Below are positions 47,501 to 56,653 of a stretch of DNA of 64,000 nt, piece by piece. The stretch comes from Roseospira visakhapatnamensis (GTDB lineage: Bacteria; Pseudomonadota; Alphaproteobacteria; Rhodospirillales; Rhodospirillaceae). The DNA is taken from NCBI RefSeq assembly GCF_014197915.1, contig NZ_JACIGK010000003.1, positions 124,001-188,000 of the forward strand, written 5' to 3'. Position 1 is the first letter of the stretch; each line of letters begins with the position of its first letter. The position numbers were made by a program, and so were the translations under genes. Below the pieces are notes generated by a model. The model did not search any database. It was given only the letters and a program-made list of their open reading frames with translations, and was not told where the DNA came from.

Positions 47501-48063
47501 CGGCGGTGATGGGCGAGGGGACCACCGCGCTCACCGAGGCCGTGGCGCGCGGCCTGTTCAAGCTGACGGCCATCAAGGACGAGTACGAGGTGGCCCGCCT
47601 GTATACCGACGGCCGGTTTGCGCGGATGCTGAGGGAGCGGTTCGAGGGCACGCCGCGCCTCACCTTCCATCTGGCGCCGCCCCTGACCGCCGGGCGCGAC
47701 CCGGAAACCGGCGCCTTGCGCAAGCGTCCCTACGACGGCCGGCGCATCTGGCCGGCCATGCGGGTGCTGGCGCGGCTGAAGGGGCTGCGCGGGACGCCCC
47801 TGGATGTGTTCGGAACCACCGACGAACGCAAGATGCAGCGCCGTCTGCTGGCCGAGTATCGATCCTTGGTGGATACGCTGTTGGGCGGGCTCTCGCGCGA
47901 TACCCACGCCACGGCCGTGGCCCTGGCCGCCCTGCCGCTGGAGATGCGCGGCTTCGGCCACGTGCTGGAGCGCACCGTGACGGCCGCGAAGGCCAAGGAG
48001 GCGGCGTTGCTGGAGGCGTTCCGCGCGCCACCGCCGTCCGCGTCCCGCATGGCGGCGGAGTAG
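44548..48063 (+). CDS. Indolepyruvate ferredoxin oxidoreductase, fused alpha and beta subunits
   Basis: Single 1171-residue 2-oxoacid:ferredoxin oxidoreductase of the long fused type. It decarboxylates aryl pyruvates (indolepyruvate, phenylpyruvate) to aryl-CoA with TPP and ferredoxin. The N-terminal TPP-dependent part starts TGGFISGYRGSPLGAYD. TPP binding is in MGGEGASWVGL and NLGDGTYFHSG. The iron-sulfur site is a Cys-rich block near residues 645-690 (CEGCGDCGVQSNC, CNKDQSCLKGFC). The C-terminal gamma-type domain begins GIGGTGVVTIGAILGMAAH. ATG 44548 was chosen by homology. Confidence 0.95.
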   Translation: MTHVPPRPPEPVNPDSITLEDKYRLDRGVVFMTGIQALARLPLAQRQRDRAAGLNTGGFISGYRGSPLGAYDKELWKARAYLEAENVHFQPGVNEDLAATAIWGTQQVHLFPGATVDGVFGLWYGKGPGVDRSGDVFKHANMAGTAPHGGVLAIAGDDHAAKSSTIAHQSEHALAGAQIPVLNPAGVDEVVDYGLLGIAMSRFAGLWVSMKAISETCDSGGTVMVDPLALEIVTPDDFPFPPDGVHIRWPDTPLAQEHRLMRHKIYAALAFARANRLDRVIFDSPTPRLGLIASGKTYKDVRQALADLGITEAIARDFGIRLYKVGMPWPLERDGVRRFAEGLEEILVVEEKRALIENQLKEQLYNWREDVRPRIVGKFDEDGAWILPSAGELTPALVARAIAGRLRRFVTLDTMEERLALLDRKEAEVSRERVATKRLPYYCSGCPHNTSTKVPAGSQALAGIGCHYMVTWMPDRNTRTFTHMGGEGASWVGLSPFTETRHAFVNLGDGTYFHSGSLAIRQAVAAGATITYKLLYNDAVAMTGGQPVDGSLSVPQIARQLEGEGVRRIVVVAEDPARYGAGAGLPHGTTVEHRDDLDRVQRQLREEPGVTVLIYDQTCAAEKRRRRKRGLMEDPDVRVVINEAVCEGCGDCGVQSNCVSVVPVETEFGRKRAIDQSSCNKDQSCLKGFCPSFVTVSGAVPRKGGGTATRDEGFPALPEPDTEIHQAVPYDILITGIGGTGVVTIGAILGMAAHLDGKGVSVLDQTGLAQKNGAVVSHVRLARRDQDIHAVRIAAGNTNLLLGCDMVTAASADVLGKMRRRLTVAVMNAHPVMTADFTQSPDLAFPDQAIRDTLADATREVLFVDATRIATALLGDSIAANLFMVGFAWQKGLIPVGRAAIERAIELNGAAVRGNLDAFLWGRRMAAHPDEVLALAGPGPSPEALPARTLDEVIARRETFLVGYQNRRTARAYRKGVERVRAAEAAVMGEGTTALTEAVARGLFKLTAIKDEYEVARLYTDGRFARMLRERFEGTPRLTFHLAPPLTAGRDPETGALRKRPYDGRRIWPAMRVLARLKGLRGTPLDVFGTTDERKMQRRLLAEYRSLVDTLLGGLSRDTHATAVALAALPLEMRGFGHVLERTVTAAKAKEAALLEAFRAPPPSASRMAAE

Positions 48064-48195
48064 GCGGGCGCGTTTCCGCCGGCCTTCCAACCTTGAACGC
48101 CGCCGTTTCATGGCCTAGGTCTCACAGCATTCCCACGTCCTCCCAGCCCGACACGAGCCCCCGGCCCGCGCCGGCAGTCCCCGTGTTGGAGTCCC

Positions 48196-50076
48196 ATGGC
48201 CTTGAAGAAGCGCGTCACCGAGATGCCGCCCACCACGCCCGAGGGCATCACGGGGAGTTGGCGGGTGATCGGACGCCTGATGCCGCACCTGTGGCCCCGG
48301 GACGAGCCGGTGTTGCGCGCGCGCATGGTGGTGGCCATGGGCCTGCTGCTGCTGGCCAAGCTGGCCACCCTGGCGGCGCCGCTGTTCTACAAGGACGCGG
48401 TGGATGCCCTGTCGGTGCCGGCGACCATCACCGCCGTGCCCCTGATGATGATCCTGGCCTATGGCGGCGCCCGGGTGGGCGTGGTGCTGTTCAACGAACT
48501 GCGCGACCTGCTGTTCGCGCGGGTGGTCGAGCGCGCCATGCATGTGGTCGGCCTGCGCGTGTTCCGGCACCTGCATGCCCTGTCGCTGCGCTTCCATCTG
48601 GACCGCCAGACCGGCGGCCTGTCCCGGGTGATCGAGCGCGGCACGCGCGGCATCGAGATCGTGTTGCGCCTGTTCGCCTTCCGCGCCGGTCCCTCGGTGA
48701 TCGAACTGGCGATGGTCTGCGGCACGCTCTGGTGGTTGTTCGACTGGACCTTCGCCGCCGCCATCGTGGTGACCATCGCCGCCTACGTGGCCTGGACCCT
48801 GGTGGTGACCGACTGGCGGGTCGGCTTCCGCCGCACCATGAACCGCCACGACGCCGAGGCCAACACCAGGGCCATCGACAGCCTGCTGAATTACGAGACG
48901 GTGAAGTACTTCGGCAATGAGGAGCACGAGGCCCGTCGCTTCGACCAGGCCCTGACCGCCTACGAGAACGCGGCGGTGACGTCCCACGCCTCGCTGTCGC
49001 TGCTCAACGTGGGGCAGGGCGTCATCATCTCCGCCGGTCTGGTGGGCATCATGGCCATGGCCGGTCACGGCATCGTCCAGGGCCGCATGACCCCGGGCGA
49101 CTTCGTGCTCGTGAACACCTATCTGCTTCAGTTGTACATGCCGCTGAACTTCCTCGGCATGGTCTATCGCGAGATCAAGCAGGCCCTGGTGGACATGGAA
49201 CTGATGTTCAGCCTGTCCGACCAGCCGCCCGAGGTGGCCGACGCGCCCGACGCGACGGATCTGCGGGTCACCGGCGGCGCGCTGCGGTTCGAGGACGTGG
49301 GCTTCGGCTACGGCCCGGACCGGGCGGTGCTGCGCGGCGTGGACATCACCGTGCCGGCGGGGCAGACGGTGGCCCTGGTGGGGCCGTCCGGGGCGGGCAA
49401 AAGCACCATCGGCCGCCTGCTGTTCCGCTTCTACGACGTCACCGGCGGGCGCGTGCTGATCGATGGCCAGGACCTGCGCTCGGTCACCCAGGCGTCGTTG
49501 CGCCGGGCCATCGGCGTGGTGCCCCAGGACACGGTGCTGTTCAACGACACCGTCGGCTACAACATCGCCTACGGCCGCCCCGTCGCGACCCAGGCGGAGA
49601 TCGAGCAGGCGGCGCGCATGGCGGCCCTGCACGACTTCGTGGCCGGCCTGCCCGACGGCTACGAGACCCGGGTGGGCGAACGCGGCCTGAAGCTGTCGGG
49701 CGGCGAGAAGCAGCGCGTCTCCATCGCCCGCGCCATCCTCAAGGACCCCCCCATCCTGTTGTTTGACGAGGCCACCAGCCAGCTCGACAGCCACACCGAA
49801 CGGGAGATCCAGGCCGCCCTGCGCCGGGTCTCGGCCGGACGCACCACCCTGGTGATCGCCCACCGGCTGTCCACGGTGGTGGACGCCGACCAGATCGTCG
49901 TGCTGGACGGCGGACGGGTGGCGGAGAGCGGCACGCACCAGGACCTCCTGGCCCAGGGCGGGCGCTATGCCGCCTTGTGGGCCAAGCAGCAGGAGGCCCG
50001 AGACCTCGAAGCGCGCCTGCAACAGGCCGCCCAGGATCCCGATGTCGACCGCGCGGCGGCGGCGCTGCCGGCCTGA
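48196..50076 (+). CDS. Atm1/ABCB7-type ABC exporter
   Basis: Half-transporter, 626 residues, with six membrane helices and a C-terminal ATPase (Walker A GPSGAGKSTIGRLLFRFY, signature LSGGEKQRVSIARAILK, Walker B ILLFDEATSQLD). The membrane region contains ETVKYFGNEEHEARRFDQAL and LPLNFLGMVYREIKQALVDME-like sequence typical of the Atm1/HMT subfamily. This subfamily exports glutathione-linked sulfur or metal conjugates in mitochondria and bacteria. The function is inferred from that family. ATG 48196. Confidence 0.93.
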   Translation: MALKKRVTEMPPTTPEGITGSWRVIGRLMPHLWPRDEPVLRARMVVAMGLLLLAKLATLAAPLFYKDAVDALSVPATITAVPLMMILAYGGARVGVVLFNELRDLLFARVVERAMHVVGLRVFRHLHALSLRFHLDRQTGGLSRVIERGTRGIEIVLRLFAFRAGPSVIELAMVCGTLWWLFDWTFAAAIVVTIAAYVAWTLVVTDWRVGFRRTMNRHDAEANTRAIDSLLNYETVKYFGNEEHEARRFDQALTAYENAAVTSHASLSLLNVGQGVIISAGLVGIMAMAGHGIVQGRMTPGDFVLVNTYLLQLYMPLNFLGMVYREIKQALVDMELMFSLSDQPPEVADAPDATDLRVTGGALRFEDVGFGYGPDRAVLRGVDITVPAGQTVALVGPSGAGKSTIGRLLFRFYDVTGGRVLIDGQDLRSVTQASLRRAIGVVPQDTVLFNDTVGYNIAYGRPVATQAEIEQAARMAALHDFVAGLPDGYETRVGERGLKLSGGEKQRVSIARAILKDPPILLFDEATSQLDSHTEREIQAALRRVSAGRTTLVIAHRLSTVVDADQIVVLDGGRVAESGTHQDLLAQGGRYAALWAKQQEARDLEARLQQAAQDPDVDRAAAALPA

Positions 50077-50439
50077 CGCCGACGCGTTTCTGTGGACATC
50101 GGCGCGCGCGGGTCGGATCCGTGCCTCAAAAAACGCACCATGCGGGCGCAGCCTGTGACCGTCTCGTGATCCATGGCGGGTCTGGAACGGCCTATGGTTC
50201 CGTCGCGGGGAGAAGGGGGTTAAGGTGACCGCGACGGTCGGATTCTGCCGCGTGCGGCGACGCCGTCCGGGGCGCCGGGCGTGATGGCGTCGGCCGCCGC
50301 GCACGGCTTCGACTCGCGTGTGCTTGCGACACGAACAAGCATGCCGGAGCGAGTCTGGTGTTGTTGGGGGCAGGGCATGACGGCGCACGCCGTCCGATGT
50401 CGCCGGCTCCTCGGTTTCGTCTTCTCAAGGGGTGGGCAT
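50077..50439. other. Upstream region of the large secreted unknown
   Basis: 363 bases without a supported gene. A purine-rich GGGGAGAAGGGGGTTAAGG at 50207-50225 and a short stem GGAAC-N7-GTTCC near 50187 are visible, but no clear promoter boxes. Confidence 0.35.
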
Positions 50440-52968
50440 ATGAAAGGAGTCTCCGTGAGTCTTCGAATCGCGGATGCCGTCCGGTCATCGGCGGGCATGG
50501 CGGGTCTGGCCGGTGTGGTGCTGGCCGGGGGCCTGACGGCGGCGACGCCGCCCGCCGTGGCGGCCGGCGACCAGACGGGCGGCGCGGCCGTCACCGTGAC
50601 CAAAAGCGCCCAAACGGGCGCCCAGACCGAATCCCAGACGGGACCTGACGCCGGCACCGGGACGGGTGCCTCTGTGGCGGAGACGACGCCGGCCGCGCTG
50701 GCTCTGCTTGCCCAGCCGGGGTTGCCGGAGCTTCCGGTGCTCGACCGGACGCTGAGTCCGAACTCGCCCGAAGGTCGCATGGCGACGCTGGTGCGGGACA
50801 GGGTCGTGGGCGCGATCAGCATGCTCGGCTCGCTGACGACAGGCGACATCATCGCCACCGACGGGCCGATCATGGCGGAGCCATCCGCCGACGGCGGCGT
50901 GCGGGTCACGTTCAAGGATCTGACCATTCGGGCCTACAGCTCCACCGGCGCACCGGTGGTGATGGCCGCCGGCGACCTGGTGGTGGACGCCAGCGACGCC
51001 GACAGCGGGGGCGCGGTCGCCTACACCTTTTCCGTCCCCGGCCCGGTTCAACTGTACCAGAATGGCCTCAGGATCGGGGCGATCGCCATGGACCGGTTCC
51101 TTGCCGAGGGCCTGATCGACCCGGAAGCCCCGATGATGGGCCGGGACTCGGTCGTCGTGGACGGTCTGCGCTTGGACGTCGATGCCGGCGAGGGTGAACC
51201 GGTGTTCGTCACCGTCGAGTCCCTGATCGCGACGGCGGACTCCGACATCGTCGAGGACGGCATGATCGACGGCGCGGTCAGCATGACGCTGGGCGACCTG
51301 CGGACCGGTCGTGGCGAGCGCAGCCCCACCGTGCGGATCGCGGAGACCGAGCTGATCAGCACCTACGAGGCGGTGCCAGGGACCTGGAAGCAGGTGATCG
51401 ATCTGGTCGCCGCCACCACGCGGCTCCCGACCGAAAAGGAGGTGCTGGCCCTCTACAGTCAGTTGATGCGGGATACGACATTGGGGATCAGTGACGGGTC
51501 GATCGAGAGCACGGGGATCGAGTTCTTCATCACATCCGACGACTCCGTGACCATTGATCGCGTCTTCATGGACTCGGAGGTCGCCGAACCTCAGGACGAC
51601 GATCCCGCGAGCGGCCGTATCTCGATGGCCCTGGATGGCCTGCGCACCAAGGGCGCGACCCTGGACGACGGCGTGGACCTGGGGGCCTTTCGGTTCGACA
51701 TGGACGGCGAAGGCCTCAATTCGGCCGCGTTGCGGCTGTTCATGGCCGACATGATGGATGTGGCCGCGACCATCGAGACACCGGTGCCGGGCGAGCCTCC
51801 GCCGCCCCTGCCGCCCGGTCTCGAGAACCAGATGTTGACTCAGGTCGCGCGCCTGGCGAAGGACCTGGACATCGGTCAGGCGGAGTGGTCGATGTCGCTG
51901 GCCGGCCTGGCGGTCCGTGATGAAGGCGAGGCGGTCTTCGGCCTCGGGTCGATGACCACGAACGGCCGTTGGGATGAGAACGACGCCGGCCTGGTGGACC
52001 TGCCTGGCCGGTGGGAACTGGCGGACCTGCTGATCGTCGATCAGGACAACGGCCTGCCCATCAGGATGGACAGCCTGGTGATGGAGACGCTGACCGAGGA
52101 CTTCGATCTCGCCAGCCTGCGGTCCATGGCCGTGCTGGCGATGGACAGCTTCAGGGCCACGGGGCAGCCACCCGAGCCTGGTGCCGTCCAGGCGATCGCG
52201 GATGGCATGGTGTTCGGCGGCGGGTTCACGGACCTTTCGGTCAAGGGCGTGCGGATCGGCACCGACCAGACGCCCATGGGGGGCCTGGAGTCGTCGGCCC
52301 TGCGCATTGAGGCGGATGCCGCGCCGGCGGATGTGGACGTGACCGATGCCCGGGTGCGCTTCGACATGGCCGGTCTGGACACCGGGCCGATGGCCGCCGC
52401 CGCCGTGCCGTCCGACATCCTGCCCAAGGCGGCGGGCCTCAGCCTCGATATGACCGATGTCCCGCTGCCGGCCCTTACCCGCCAGTCGTTTGACTTCGAC
52501 GCGCTGATGACGGGGCCGGAGCCCGTGTTGTTCGGCAACCAGGCGTTCATGGACCTGATCAGGACGCACAAGCCGACCTTCGACGTGGACGGCATATCCG
52601 TGACGGCGCCCGCCTATGACATCGACGGCGCCGGCGAGATTATCACCGATCCCGCCTCGCCGCTCATGTTCGGTGGTGGCGTGTCGTTCACGGTGAGCGG
52701 ACTGGACGAGACCCTGGCGGTGGTGCAGGAGCGCGCCCGCACCGATCCGTCCCTGCAGGAGGCCGTGCTGGTCCTGGTGGCCCTGCGCGGTCTGGGCCGG
52801 GTGGAGGAGCCGGGGGCGCATGTCTTTGACCTGACGCTGTCGGCGGAGCAGGGCGTGCTGATCAACGAGGTGCCCATGGGCATGCTGATGATGGCGGGGC
52901 CGGGGGCAACGCCCGGGCAACCCGGCACGCCGGCACCCGCGCCGGCGCAACCGGCGCCCGCGCAGTAG
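50440..52968 (+). CDS. Large secreted protein of unknown function
   Basis: 842 residues; I do not recognise a family. A signal peptide (GMAGLAGVVLAGGLTAATPPAVAAG) is followed by a Gln/Thr-rich spacer and then about 720 residues of beta-rich, acidic sequence. Loosely repeated short modules occur (GRISMALDGLRTKGATLDDG, AEWSMSLAGLAVRDEGEAVF, RVRFDMAGLDTGPM), with many Asp/Gly turns. The C-terminal part ending VLINEVPMGMLMM resembles the end of DUF945/DUF2125-type periplasmic proteins, and a Pro/Ala tail follows. ATG 50440 precedes the signal peptide; a GTG at 50455 is also possible. It lies upstream of the GspA-like ATPase on the same strand. Confidence 0.75.
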   Translation: MKGVSVSLRIADAVRSSAGMAGLAGVVLAGGLTAATPPAVAAGDQTGGAAVTVTKSAQTGAQTESQTGPDAGTGTGASVAETTPAALALLAQPGLPELPVLDRTLSPNSPEGRMATLVRDRVVGAISMLGSLTTGDIIATDGPIMAEPSADGGVRVTFKDLTIRAYSSTGAPVVMAAGDLVVDASDADSGGAVAYTFSVPGPVQLYQNGLRIGAIAMDRFLAEGLIDPEAPMMGRDSVVVDGLRLDVDAGEGEPVFVTVESLIATADSDIVEDGMIDGAVSMTLGDLRTGRGERSPTVRIAETELISTYEAVPGTWKQVIDLVAATTRLPTEKEVLALYSQLMRDTTLGISDGSIESTGIEFFITSDDSVTIDRVFMDSEVAEPQDDDPASGRISMALDGLRTKGATLDDGVDLGAFRFDMDGEGLNSAALRLFMADMMDVAATIETPVPGEPPPPLPPGLENQMLTQVARLAKDLDIGQAEWSMSLAGLAVRDEGEAVFGLGSMTTNGRWDENDAGLVDLPGRWELADLLIVDQDNGLPIRMDSLVMETLTEDFDLASLRSMAVLAMDSFRATGQPPEPGAVQAIADGMVFGGGFTDLSVKGVRIGTDQTPMGGLESSALRIEADAAPADVDVTDARVRFDMAGLDTGPMAAAAVPSDILPKAAGLSLDMTDVPLPALTRQSFDFDALMTGPEPVLFGNQAFMDLIRTHKPTFDVDGISVTAPAYDIDGAGEIITDPASPLMFGGGVSFTVSGLDETLAVVQERARTDPSLQEAVLVLVALRGLGRVEEPGAHVFDLTLSAEQGVLINEVPMGMLMMAGPGATPGQPGTPAPAPAQPAPAQ

Positions 52969-53037
52969 GGCGAGGGGCGGTCTCCCCGGGCCGGCCCGTC
53001 CGCGCGCGGACACCGGTCGGGCCGGGGGGCGCTCTTG

Positions 53038-53073
53038 TCTTTGTCGATTGAAGGCTCTTTGTCGATTGAAGGC
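53038..53073 (+). repeat. 18-bp tandem direct repeat upstream of the GspA-like gene
   Basis: TCTTTGTCGATTGAAGGC occurs twice in immediate succession (53038-53055, 53056-53073), base-perfect, in an AT-rich island within an otherwise GC-rich region. Such a pair could be an operator or the trace of a recent duplication. Confidence 0.85.
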
Positions 53074-53127
53074 AGAACAGGCAGTTTTTAAACGAGTTGG
53101 CTGCTTTTCTTGAAATGCCGACGGAAG

Positions 53128-53150
53128 ATGTCATGATGGATCCATGACAT
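53128..53150. promoter_or_regulatory. Palindrome ATGTCATG-N7-CATGACAT, possible operator
   Basis: A perfect 8-bp inverted repeat with a 7-base spacer, about 110 bases upstream of the GspA-like start and 55 bases after the tandem repeat. Size and symmetry fit a dimeric regulator site, but no regulator is known to bind it. Confidence 0.5.
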
Positions 53151-53262
53151 GCGTCCGGGGGCAAGCGCCTGCCAGTCGGGTTCCGTTCGGGGCCTCGGCG
53201 GGGATCCGTGGGTCGACGCGCGGGCGATCGGAGCGGCGCGGTCCGGGCGGGGAAGGGTGCTC

Positions 53263-56200
53263 ATGGACTATCTGGAGCATTTTGGCCTGGTCGAGGCCCC
53301 GTTCGCGCTGACCCCCCGGGTCGCGCATCACTTCGTCGTGCCGGAGCGGGGCAATCCGGCCGACGTCCTGGAAGACGCCATCGAACGCGGCGAGGGCCTG
53401 CTCAAGGTCACCGGCGAGCCGGGCACCGGTAAGACGCTGCTCTGCCGGGTGCTGGGGCATCGCCTGCACACCCGGCGCGCGGTCGGCTACGTGCCGGCGC
53501 CGGTCGGCCAGGACGCCCCGGCGCTGCTGGCCCTGGTGTGCCAGGCGTTCGGGTTGCCGCCCAGCCCCGTGGCGGCGGACATGACCACCACGTTGCGGAT
53601 CTTCCTGGAGGATCGGCTGGCGCGCGGCCATGGCGCGGTGCTGATCGTCGACGAGGCCCAGACCCTGGGCCTGGCCGGCCTGGAGGCGGTCCGCCTGCTG
53701 AGCACGTTCGAGACCGACGAGGACAAGCTGCTGCGCATCGTGCTGGTGGGGCAGCCGGAGTTGAACACTCTGCTGGCCAGCGCCGACCTGCGGCAACTGG
53801 CCCAGCGCATCACCGTCGCGGTCCGCACCGAGCCGTTCTCCGCCCAGGAGTCGCTGAGCTACATCGATCACCGCATCGGCTGCTGCCGGCGCGAAGGCGT
53901 GGACTACGACCCCTTCACCGAGCGGGCCAAGGCGGTGCTGGCGCGCTCGGCGGTCGGCGTGCCCCGTCTGCTGAACACCCTGTGCGACAAGGCGCTGGTC
54001 CGCGCCGCCGCCGACGGCGCCCTTCAGGTCACCGAGCAGCATGCCATCCTGACCGTCGAGGAGGTCCTGGAGGTTGCCCAGCCGACGGCCGCGTCGCGCA
54101 CTTCCGGCGGGCCCGGCTGGTTCCGTCTTCCGCCCTGGGGGGTGGTGACGGCGGCGACGGTGGGAACGGCGGCGATCGTCGGCGGCCTTGTAGTGGCCCT
54201 GCTGCCGTTGTGGGGCGGGGACGAGACGGGAACGGAGACGGTCGCCCTGACCGGAACCCGCGACGCCGGGTCGTCCGAGGGCATGGTGCGTTGGACCCCG
54301 CCGGAGGATACCGGCGATCCAGGCCGGGCCGGGGGCTTCAGGCCGCCACCCGCGCCGTCCCTGGTGATGCCGCGCGACGAGACGGTCGTGCCCGCCGGTC
54401 CCGGGGATCGCCCGGATCGGACGGCGCAGGCGGGATGGGCGGCGGGGCCGCCCCCGCGCGCCGACGCCCCGGCCATGGCCGTGACGCCGGAGCCCGGGGC
54501 GCGGGCGCCGGACGAGGCCCCCGCCGCCCTGGCGGCGCTGACGGCGCGCCTGCGCACGGGAACCCTGGAGGCGGATGACGGCCCCGGGGCGGGGCGGGCG
54601 GCTGATCGCGAGGCCGCCGATGTCTTTCCGGACAGGCCCGCCGGGGATGGTCCGGCCGCGACGGCCGTGCCCACACCCATGCCCACACTCACGCCAGGCA
54701 CGGACGAGGCACCGGCCTCCGTCGGGCCCAGGGTGCCGGTCCCCAGCCTCCCCGAGGATGAGGCGCAGCAGCGGGTGTCCGATGCCCTTGCGCGGCTGGC
54801 CACGCTGCATGAACAGGAACGCGCGGCCGAGACCCGCGCCGCGCGGCGGGCGGCGGCCGAGGCCGCCGCGGCGGGCGACCGCACGGACCAGATGGTCGCC
54901 GAGGCCCTGTCCGAACCCCGGCCCGCGCCGACGGGCGTTGATCTGACGCGACCGCCGTTGCCGGTGCCGGAGGGACAGGCGCTGCCCGATCGACCCGATG
55001 GATCCATGCTCCGCGCGCCCGGCGGTCCAGGACAGGACGCCTTGGCGTCGGAGGGCCTGTCTCCAGACGACATGCCAGCCCGTACGGCGCCGGAGACGGG
55101 GCGCGCCGGGCGGTCCCTGGCGCCGTTGGCGGCCTTGCCGGTGACCCGGGACCGGGCCGAGATCGCGGCGCGGCGGGAGGCCGCCGACACCGCCGCACCG
55201 ATGCCGTCGGTGTCTCCGGCCGGCCCGATGGAGGACGAACCAGGGCACGCGGCGCCGACTCCGCCCGAGGCCGGGACCGAGATGCTGGCGGTGGCGCCGC
55301 CCGTGGGCGATCCCGAGGACGGGAGAGAGGCCGAGGCCGCTGGACCGGCGCCGGAGCCGTCGAGTCCGCCGGACGACCGCGCAACCGCCGAACCCGCCCT
55401 GACCGAGTTGCCGGCGCCCGCCATTCCCACCCTTGATGAACCGGTCGCCGGGCTGAACACCGGTCTGGCGCCGCCGCCCGAGGACATGGCCGGCGCGTCC
55501 CCCCAGGATGCCTCCCAGGGGATTCCAAAGGATGCTCCAGAAGGGCCCCCAGGGGATGCGCGCGACGCGGCCGTGGGGGAGCCGCCCTCGGCCGGCGGCG
55601 AGGGTGATCCCGGTGCCCCCTCGCTGGCCGTTGGGGGCCTGATGGCGAGGGGCACGATCACCGACCAAAATGCGGGCGCGGGCGAGAGGGGCGGCGCCGA
55701 GACCATGGCGCGCGCGCCGATGGTCGAGCCCGGCGCCGACGCGACCGTCGAGCCGTCCACGGGGGAACCGACCCGCGTGGATCCATCTCGCGAAGATATG
55801 GCCCGCGAGGATTCGTCGGGCGACGTGCCGCCCCGGCCCGAGCCACCGGATCGGCCGGTCGCGTCGGTTGACCCGGCTCCGTCCTCGACGCCGGCCCGGG
55901 CGAGTGCCTCGACACCCGAGCCGGCGCCGGCACCGGCGTTCGACGCCGCGCGTGACGCGCCGCCGATGCCTGGCGTCAGGCCGACTGTGCCGGATCGCGC
56001 GGTGCCCGCCCGGACCGCCGCCGTCGACCGGACCGGGGATGGGGACGCCCCCCCGCCTCGGCCCGACTCGCCCGACGTCGCCGCGCCGGTGGTGGACGAG
56101 GCGGAGACCGAGACCGTTCCGGCATCCGCGACGGATACGCCGGACAGGGGCAAACCGGATACGGGGGCATCCACGGTGCGGGCGTCCGGCGCGGCGCCTG

Positions 56201-56643
56201 ACGCCACCGCGTCCGAGCGGGTGTCCACCCGTCCCCGGACGTCCTCGTCCCGGCCCAGGCCGGCGCCAGCCCAACGGGAGCGGCTGACCGCCGACGACCT
56301 GAACGCCCTCAGCCTGGAAAGCGCGCTGTCGGGCCAGCCGTTGCGCCTGGACGGGGTGGTGTCCCGACCCGTCCCGACCACGCCCGCGCGACCCGCCGTC
56401 ATGCCGCCGGAGGCGGGGGACGGTCCCGCGCCGGACCCGGCCCGGACGGTCGAGACGCCGGTCCCGTTACGCCCGGCGGCGGACGTGCCATCCAGCGACG
56501 GCGCGCCCGGGGACACCGCCGTGGAAACCGGGGACGGAGACGCCGCCGTCACGGCGCCGGAGGAGATGGACTGGTCCGCCCTGGGGCGCGCCCAGCCGGG
56601 CGAGTTGCCGCCGCCGGACATTCCCGCCGTGCCGGCGCAATAG
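53263..56643 (+). CDS. GspA/ExeA-like AAA+ ATPase with TM helix and long disordered Pro/Ala/Asp tail
   Basis: 1126 residues. Residues 1-270 form a GspA/ExeA-type ATPase: YLEHFGLVEAPFALTPR, Walker A GEPGTGKTLLCRVLGH, Walker B VLIVDEAQTLGLAGLEAVR, and sensor/arginine region VGQPELNTLLASADLRQLAQRI. One transmembrane helix near residues 290-320 (VTAATVGTAAIVGGLVVALL) follows. The remaining roughly 800 residues are low-complexity Pro/Ala/Asp/Arg sequence, with only a short ordered end (LTADDLNALSLESALSGQPL). In type II secretion, GspA works with GspB to place the secretin in peptidoglycan; a gspB gene is not seen. ATG 53263 fits the family start. Confidence 0.85.
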   Translation: MDYLEHFGLVEAPFALTPRVAHHFVVPERGNPADVLEDAIERGEGLLKVTGEPGTGKTLLCRVLGHRLHTRRAVGYVPAPVGQDAPALLALVCQAFGLPPSPVAADMTTTLRIFLEDRLARGHGAVLIVDEAQTLGLAGLEAVRLLSTFETDEDKLLRIVLVGQPELNTLLASADLRQLAQRITVAVRTEPFSAQESLSYIDHRIGCCRREGVDYDPFTERAKAVLARSAVGVPRLLNTLCDKALVRAAADGALQVTEQHAILTVEEVLEVAQPTAASRTSGGPGWFRLPPWGVVTAATVGTAAIVGGLVVALLPLWGGDETGTETVALTGTRDAGSSEGMVRWTPPEDTGDPGRAGGFRPPPAPSLVMPRDETVVPAGPGDRPDRTAQAGWAAGPPPRADAPAMAVTPEPGARAPDEAPAALAALTARLRTGTLEADDGPGAGRAADREAADVFPDRPAGDGPAATAVPTPMPTLTPGTDEAPASVGPRVPVPSLPEDEAQQRVSDALARLATLHEQERAAETRAARRAAAEAAAAGDRTDQMVAEALSEPRPAPTGVDLTRPPLPVPEGQALPDRPDGSMLRAPGGPGQDALASEGLSPDDMPARTAPETGRAGRSLAPLAALPVTRDRAEIAARREAADTAAPMPSVSPAGPMEDEPGHAAPTPPEAGTEMLAVAPPVGDPEDGREAEAAGPAPEPSSPPDDRATAEPALTELPAPAIPTLDEPVAGLNTGLAPPPEDMAGASPQDASQGIPKDAPEGPPGDARDAAVGEPPSAGGEGDPGAPSLAVGGLMARGTITDQNAGAGERGGAETMARAPMVEPGADATVEPSTGEPTRVDPSREDMAREDSSGDVPPRPEPPDRPVASVDPAPSSTPARASASTPEPAPAPAFDAARDAPPMPGVRPTVPDRAVPARTAAVDRTGDGDAPPPRPDSPDVAAPVVDEAETETVPASATDTPDRGKPDTGASTVRASGAAPDATASERVSTRPRTSSSRPRPAPAQRERLTADDLNALSLESALSGQPLRLDGVVSRPVPTTPARPAVMPPEAGDGPAPDPARTVETPVPLRPAADVPSSDGAPGDTAVETGDGDAAVTAPEEMDWSALGRAQPGELPPPDIPAVPAQ

Positions 56644-56653
56644 CACCGGTCTC

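Noticed and set aside
44374-48111. A 1245-codon open frame on the - strand opposite the indolepyruvate oxidoreductase gene
   Set aside because: It is a shadow of the GC-rich third codon positions; it is His/Gly/Arg-rich without domain similarity, while the + strand carries a complete, recognisable enzyme.
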